Assembly (NCBI GenBank): GCA_018970625.1
Contig: JAGWVZ010000096.1
Location: 1-9,842, forward strand
Direction: 5' to 3'
Source of the DNA: Myxococcales bacterium
GTDB taxonomy: Bacteria; Myxococcota; Bradymonadia; REDH01
DNA: 9,842 nucleotides
Shown here: positions 6,365 to 9,842 of the stretch, piece by piece
Position numbering within the stretch: position 1 is the stretch's first letter
How the letters are laid out: the number at the start of each line of letters is the position of its first letter
Position numbers and translations under genes: made by a program
Notes under the pieces: model-generated
What the model was told of the DNA's origin: nothing
Database searches by the model: none
The model's input: only the letters and a program-made list of their open reading frames with translations

Positions 6365-7720
6365 TCAGCAGCTGCGCCCAAACTCCCGTGCCACAACGGC
6401 AAAGCTCTCGCGCGCCGCCGCCAGCGTCTCAGCAATCACCGCCGAGTCGTGTCCCAGCCCCGTGAACGAAGCCTCGAACGCGCTCGGCGCCAGATACACA
6501 CCGCGATCCAGCATCTCGTGAAAGAACCGATTGTACTCCGCCACCCGCGATCGCTTCGCGTCCGCGTAGCTCCAGACTTCCTCATTCGTGAAGAAAATCC
6601 CAAACATAGCGCCCACACAGTGCCCGGTAACCGCCACGCCGGCCTCGGCCGCCGCTGCACACAGGCCGTCGTACAGCTCGCGCGTGCGCGCCGCCAGACG
6701 CGGGTAAAACTCGCGGTCCGCGCTCAGCAGTCTCAGCGTGGCCATGCCCGCCGCCATCGCCAGCGGGTTCCCCGATAGCGTGCCTGCCTGATACACCGGC
6801 CCCGCCGGCGCCACCATCTGCATGATCTCCCGCTTGCCGCCGTAAGCGCCCACCGGCAACCCGCCGCCGATGATCTTTCCCAGCGTCGTCATGTCCGGGG
6901 TCACACCGTAGTGCTCCTGCGCACCACCGAGCGACACGCGAAAGCCCGTCATGACCTCGTCGAAGATCAGCACGGTGCCCGCCTGCGTACACAGCTCGCG
7001 CAACGCCCGCAAATACCCTTCCCGCGGAGCCACACAGCCCATATTGCCCGCGACCGGCTCAATGATCACCGCCGCCAGCTCGGTTCCGTAACGCTCAAAC
7101 ACAAGCCGCAGCGCATCCAGATCATTCAACTCGATCGTGATCGTGTTTGCGGCCACCTCGGCCAGCACACCCGGCGTCGACGGCAACCCCAGCGTGGCCA
7201 CACCCGAGCCGGCATCGCTCAACAGACTGTCCCCGTGCCCGTGATAACCGCCCTTGAACTTCAGCAGCTTTGGCCGCCCCGTAAACCCGCGCGCCACCCG
7301 AATCGCCGACAGCGTCGCCTCGGTACCCGAGCTTACCATCCGCACCATCTCCACGCCCGGCACCATCGCAATCACCATCTCGGCGAACTCGTTCTCGGCT
7401 GCCGTCGGACAACCGTATGACGTGCCGCGCGACGCCGCGTCCACGATCGCCCCGATCACATCCGGGTGCGCATGCCCCAGAATCATGGGGCCCCACGACC
7501 CAATGTAGTCGATGTAACGGTTGCCGTCGACGTCCTCGATGTACGGACCGAACGCCCGCTGCACAAATACCGGAGTGCCGCCAACGCCCTTGAACGCTCG
7601 CACCGGACTGTTCACTCCACCGGGCAGCAGCTGCTGCGCACGCTCGAACAACGCCTCAGATCCACTTCGATTCATCGTCTGCACCGGCTCAGGGTCACCA
7701 GGAGTCACCAGATTACACAT
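6365..7720 (-). CDS. hemL: Glutamate-1-semialdehyde 2,1-aminomutase
   Basis: HemL converts glutamate-1-semialdehyde to 5-aminolevulinate in the C5 pathway, the committed supply of heme and other tetrapyrroles, using pyridoxamine/pyridoxal phosphate in the cytoplasm. The family marks are all present: [13 protein letters not shown] (31-43), SYGCPT (101-106), SSGTEA (130-135) for phosphate binding, [14 protein letters not shown] (154-167), [10 protein letters not shown] (252-261) with cofactor-binding Asp254, and [17 protein letters not shown] (279-295) with the Schiff-base Lys282. The length of 451 is slightly above the usual 425-435. Starting at the internal ATG 7675 would give 436 residues ([13 protein letters not shown]), a more typical N-terminus. 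However, the ATG at 7720 has AAGG 8 bases upstream whereas 7675 has no good ribosome-binding site, so I keep 7720. It follows the esterase gene after 126 bp and precedes the F0 genes on the same strand; its function is unrelated to theirs. Confidence 0.97.
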   Translation of the reverse strand: MCNLVTPGDPEPVQTMNRSGSEALFERAQQLLPGGVNSPVRAFKGVGGTPVFVQRAFGPYIEDVDGNRYIDYIGSWGPMILGHAHPDVIGAIVDAASRGTSYGCPTAAENEFAEMVIAMVPGVEMVRMVSSGTEATLSAIRVARGFTGRPKLLKFKGGYHGHGDSLLSDAGSGVATLGLPSTPGVLAEVAANTITIELNDLDALRLVFERYGTELAAVIIEPVAGNMGCVAPREGYLRALRELCTQAGTVLIFDEVMTGFRVSLGGAQEHYGVTPDMTTLGKIIGGGLPVGAYGGKREIMQMVAPAGPVYQAGTLSGNPLAMAAGMATLRLLSADREFYPRLAARTRELYDGLCAAAAEAGVAVTGHCVGAMFGIFFTNEEVWSYADAKRSRVAEYNRFFHEMLDRGVYLAPSAFEASFTGLGHDSAVIAETLAAARESFAVVAREFGRSC

Positions 7721-7846
7721 GCCCGCGACCTTCAGCCCTCTTTTGGCAGGGCGGCGGTACGCTTCGGCGCCGCGCTACGGCTAAAACGACCGCCCACGCA
7801 GCGCAAGTGGCCCCGCAACTTCCGGCTCAGGCGATCACCTCGAACG
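7721..7846 (-). promoter_or_regulatory. GC-rich leader upstream of hemL with inverted repeats
   Basis: The 126-bp gap between the esterase stop and the hemL start has GGGCGG/CCGCCC arms (7749-7754 and 7790-7795) enclosing smaller repeats including GGCGCC. It could be a structured hemL leader or a weak terminator for the esterase gene, but no T-run follows the stem. I see no clear promoter boxes and no known riboswitch pattern. Confidence 0.25.
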
Positions 7847-9565
7847 CTATCCCGCCCTGAAGAGCCATAGAATCAGCTCATCGAACCGTTGCGCCCACGC
7901 GGCCTCGTTGTGCACGGCACCCGGCACGATCACGCGCTGAATCTCCCCATCCGTAAAGCCAACGCCCCGTAGCGCGGCGATCGTGGAGTCCATCGCAGCG
8001 ATCATCGTCGCCGCGTTGTAGCCCAGCACCACCTCGGCGTCGCCGTAATCCATCCACCAACGCATGGGTGCCCGACGGCCCTCTACCGCGAGCACCGCGT
8101 TCACCGAGCCTTGCAGCACGTCGGGGTTCAACGTCGGCGACACACCACCCACCTTCGAAAACACTTCCGGATGCACCATGCCCGCATAGACCGACACCAG
8201 GCCACCACGTGAGCTACCGATGATCGCGGTGTGCTCGCGAGCCGGCAGGGTGCGATACTCTTCGTCGACCCAGGGCTTTAATACCTCGACCACAAATTCC
8301 AGATAGGCATTCAGGCGTCCCGGGCGACCTTCACAACCAAGCGCATTCGGAAAAGGCGAATAATCACATGCACGCTCGGCACCATTATCCACCGCGACAA
8401 CCATAACGGGTGGCATACGCCCCTCCAGACTCAGCCGCGAAATGGTTTCGTCTACCTGCCATTCCACGCCAAATCCTGCCGACGCGCGGTCGAAGACATT
8501 CTGCCCGTCCTGCATGTAAACAACGGGGTAACGTCCCGTAGATGTTTCATAATTCGACGGCGTATAAACCCGGACAATTCCCGTACGACCCAGCTGCGGA
8601 ATATTGAAATCGGGAATGATGGTCACATTTCCCCAGATGGTCGATGCCGGGTTCGACTCTGTCTCCCAATATCGAATCTGGTGGGCAATCACCTCGGCCG
8701 ACGCTGGGACCACGAGCGTACGATCACTTCCGACGCCGGAATATCCGCCTTCTTCGGTCTCCCAGTTGCCCTGAGTAAATTTATACGACCAGACGTCGCC
8801 TGCCGTTCCCAGTGGAATTCGTATTTCCCAGTTTCCTTCTTCGTTTCGCAGCATTGGCTGGTGCGTCCAACCGTTGAATTCTCCGGCGACATGAACGACG
8901 GCCGACGCTGGGGTGCTAGCCGGAATATCGCCCACCATCAGGGTTAATTGCCCGGCCGTGACGCGCGGTATTTGCCAGACGGCAGCGTTCAACGGCTGCG
9001 GGTCATGGGCATCGTCCACGTGGTCGAGGTCGGAATCTGGATTTTCCGGGTTGGTCCCTGCGGCGATTTCATCGATATCCAGAATGCCATCACCATCGCT
9101 GTCCACCGTCGGGTCAACGGTCACATCGGACGTATCGCGCTCGATGTCGCCTGCGGCCGAGTCTGCGACTGTCGCTGTGTCGGTTGTGTCGAAGCCCGAT
9201 GTGACATCGTCAGCGTCAGTGGTCGTTGTATCGCGCGGATCGACGTCATCGGCATCGGGTAAAACCCCATCGCCGTCGCTGACATCTACTGGATCTGCGT
9301 CGGCCGCGTCCGCGAGCGCCGTGTCGGTACCGGTCGCGTCTGCGTCAGTATCAGACGCACCTGAACCGTCCGCAGCCAGCACGTCCGATGGTTCCACAAC
9401 ATCCGCGATGTCAGGCACTTCGGCATCTTCGCCGCCTACATCCCTGCCCGGCCGTCCGACGTCTGGGGTGCCGTCTGAATCGAGCGCCTCTGTGGGGTCA
9501 TCGCTACAGGCCACCACAACGGCAGCGATCATCAGGGTGCAGGTCGCGAAAATCAGTCTTCGCAT
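7847..9565 (-). CDS. Lipoprotein with Asp-rich linker, Ca-type repeat, CBM48-like and esterase domains
   Basis: This 572-residue protein is predicted to be lipidated and outer-membrane attached: the lipobox VVAC places Cys20 at the cleavage site, with Ser at +2. Residues 21-153 are a low-complexity Asp/Thr/Ala/Val linker. DSDGDGILDID (155-165) and the following GTNPENPDSDLD (170-181) form a thrombospondin-type-3-like calcium repeat. A CBM48/early-set domain covers about 215-290 (AGEFNGW at 227-233, WSYKFTQGNWETEEGG around 259-274). The rest (about 310-572) is an alpha/beta-hydrolase of the esterase D/enterochelin-esterase type, with GSSRGG giving nucleophile Ser452, Asp506 in MDYGD and His552 in GAVHNE as the triad. 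Such proteins hydrolyse esters, often on carbohydrates or siderophores; the substrate here is unknown. A TTG at 9571 could add two residues, but ATG 9565 has GGA 8 bases upstream. The segment about 8340-8900 looks less GC-rich than its neighbours. Confidence 0.9.
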   Translation of the reverse strand: MRRLIFATCTLMIAAVVVACSDDPTEALDSDGTPDVGRPGRDVGGEDAEVPDIADVVEPSDVLAADGSGASDTDADATGTDTALADAADADPVDVSDGDGVLPDADDVDPRDTTTTDADDVTSGFDTTDTATVADSAAGDIERDTSDVTVDPTVDSDGDGILDIDEIAAGTNPENPDSDLDHVDDAHDPQPLNAAVWQIPRVTAGQLTLMVGDIPASTPASAVVHVAGEFNGWTHQPMLRNEEGNWEIRIPLGTAGDVWSYKFTQGNWETEEGGYSGVGSDRTLVVPASAEVIAHQIRYWETESNPASTIWGNVTIIPDFNIPQLGRTGIVRVYTPSNYETSTGRYPVVYMQDGQNVFDRASAGFGVEWQVDETISRLSLEGRMPPVMVVAVDNGAERACDYSPFPNALGCEGRPGRLNAYLEFVVEVLKPWVDEEYRTLPAREHTAIIGSSRGGLVSVYAGMVHPEVFSKVGGVSPTLNPDVLQGSVNAVLAVEGRRAPMRWWMDYGDAEVVLGYNAATMIAAMDSTIAALRGVGFTDGEIQRVIVPGAVHNEAAWAQRFDELILWLFRAG

Positions 9566-9595
9566 CGTCAACGTCCGTGTCAGGTGCAGACGGTT

Positions 9596-9624
9596 GGTAT
9601 GACGACTGCTTCGTCGGGATTCAA
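9596..9624 (-). promoter_or_regulatory. Possible promoter of the lipoprotein esterase gene
   Basis: TTGAAT (9619-9624) as -35, a 17-bp spacer and CATACC (9596-9601) as -10 lie about 30 bp before the start. The spacer contains a small dyad, CGAC-GAAGCA-GTCG, that a regulator could bind. The -10 matches only in part. Confidence 0.35.
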
Positions 9625-9651
9625 GTGCGCCCTGCCCCGTTTTGCGGCGGG

Positions 9652-9702
9652 CAAAAACGCGAACCCCCTGGCGTCACATACCGTGGTTCGTTCAGGGGGC
9701 GC
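9652..9702 (-). terminator. Probable rho-independent terminator of the right-edge gene
   Basis: In the minus direction CCCCCTG (9693-9699) pairs with CAGGGGG (9664-9670) around a 22-base loop; flanking GCG/CGC pairs extend it past a TT bulge. A T5 run (9653-9657) follows. It sits 22 bases after the stop of the partial right-edge gene, as expected. The long loop lowers certainty. Confidence 0.6.
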
Positions 9703-9723
9703 TGGGTTCCGAATGTCGGACAA

Positions 9724-9842
9724 CTACTCGTCGCCGGCGGTATCGGGGTCTTCGCGACGCAGCTCGTCGTCTGGCGTGGCATCCATAGCCGGTTCGGCGG
9801 ACGCATCATCGCCGACGAGGGACGGATTCACGGCTTCGCCGT
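9724..9842 (-). CDS. C-terminal tail of an unknown acidic protein (start beyond window)
   Basis: The minus strand is open from the right edge to a TAG at 9724-9726, giving 38 residues of a C-terminus. The tail is acidic and polar, rich in Asp, Ala, Glu and Pro (for example DATPDDELRREDPDTAGDE), with no hydrophobic segment, so it is probably a disordered end. That it is a real gene end is supported by the hairpin plus T-run immediately downstream and by codon use like the neighbours. The function cannot be read from this piece. Confidence 0.6.
   Translation of the reverse strand, partial: GEAVNPSLVGDDASAEPAMDATPDDELRREDPDTAGDE

Noticed and set aside
7721..7846. Riboswitch upstream of hemL
   Set aside because: Only generic GC-rich inverted repeats are present. 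I could not match any conserved riboswitch core and there is no terminator-type T-run.
9080..9500. Possible tandem repeat or CRISPR-like array, because short GTC/GAC/TCG words recur
   Set aside because: There is no fixed unit length and no conserved repeat with variable spacers. It is low-complexity coding sequence for an Asp-rich linker.
8913..9602. A Ser/Val/Ala-rich 229-codon plus-strand frame
   Set aside because: It mirrors the Asp/Thr/Ala-rich linker of the lipoprotein, whose repeated GAC/GAT and GCC codons read as Ser-rich sequence on the other strand.
9621..9809. A 62-codon minus-strand frame across the terminator at the right edge
   Set aside because: It runs through the hairpin and T-run, is Pro/Arg/Thr-rich and overlaps the better-supported acidic tail ending at 9724 in another frame.

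Overview
This is a GC-rich stretch of an ordinary bacterial chromosome with dense coding, ATGA-type overlaps and Sec/lipoprotein signal peptides, so the cell is Gram-negative. I would place it in the Myxococcota / former Deltaproteobacteria, possibly the Bradymonadales. The reasons are lipoproteins with long Asp/Thr/Ala-rich linkers followed by a DxDGDG calcium-type repeat, a split F0 operon (atpZ-atpI-atpB-atpE without the F1 genes), and a TonB-like protein with a long Glu/Pro-rich spacer. This placement is inference from gene style, not from a marker gene. I see no mobile element, CRISPR array, tRNA or rRNA.

Layout from left to right. Positions 1-1088 (minus, running off the left edge) hold a one-pass membrane protein with TonB-like topology. 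A 189-bp divergent control region separates it from a two-gene plus-strand operon (1278-4159). That operon encodes an M16 zinc peptidase with a complete HxxEH site and a second M16 protein, a lipoprotein that lacks the zinc site; the two overlap by 4 bp. A perfect 11-bp hairpin at 4245-4270 ends both this operon and the converging minus-strand genes.

All genes from 4312 to the right edge are on the minus strand. In transcription order they are: the acidic C-terminal tail of an unknown protein (9724-9842) with its own terminator; a lipoprotein esterase (7847-9565) with an Asp-rich linker, a calcium-type repeat, a CBM48/early-set domain and an alpha/beta-hydrolase domain; hemL (6365-7720), for tetrapyrrole synthesis; and the membrane part of the ATP synthase, atpZ, atpI, atpB and atpE. 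The F1 genes and the b subunit must lie elsewhere.

The most interesting observation is in atpE. Its c subunit carries Gln57, Glu90, Ser91 and Tyr95 in the same spacing as the Na+-binding c subunits of Ilyobacter/Propionigenium, which suggests a sodium-capable ATP synthase. Second is the split of catalytic features between the two M16 proteins: zinc site in one, R/Y substrate-binding pair in the other. I did not find a clear case for an entirely new multigene system in this window.
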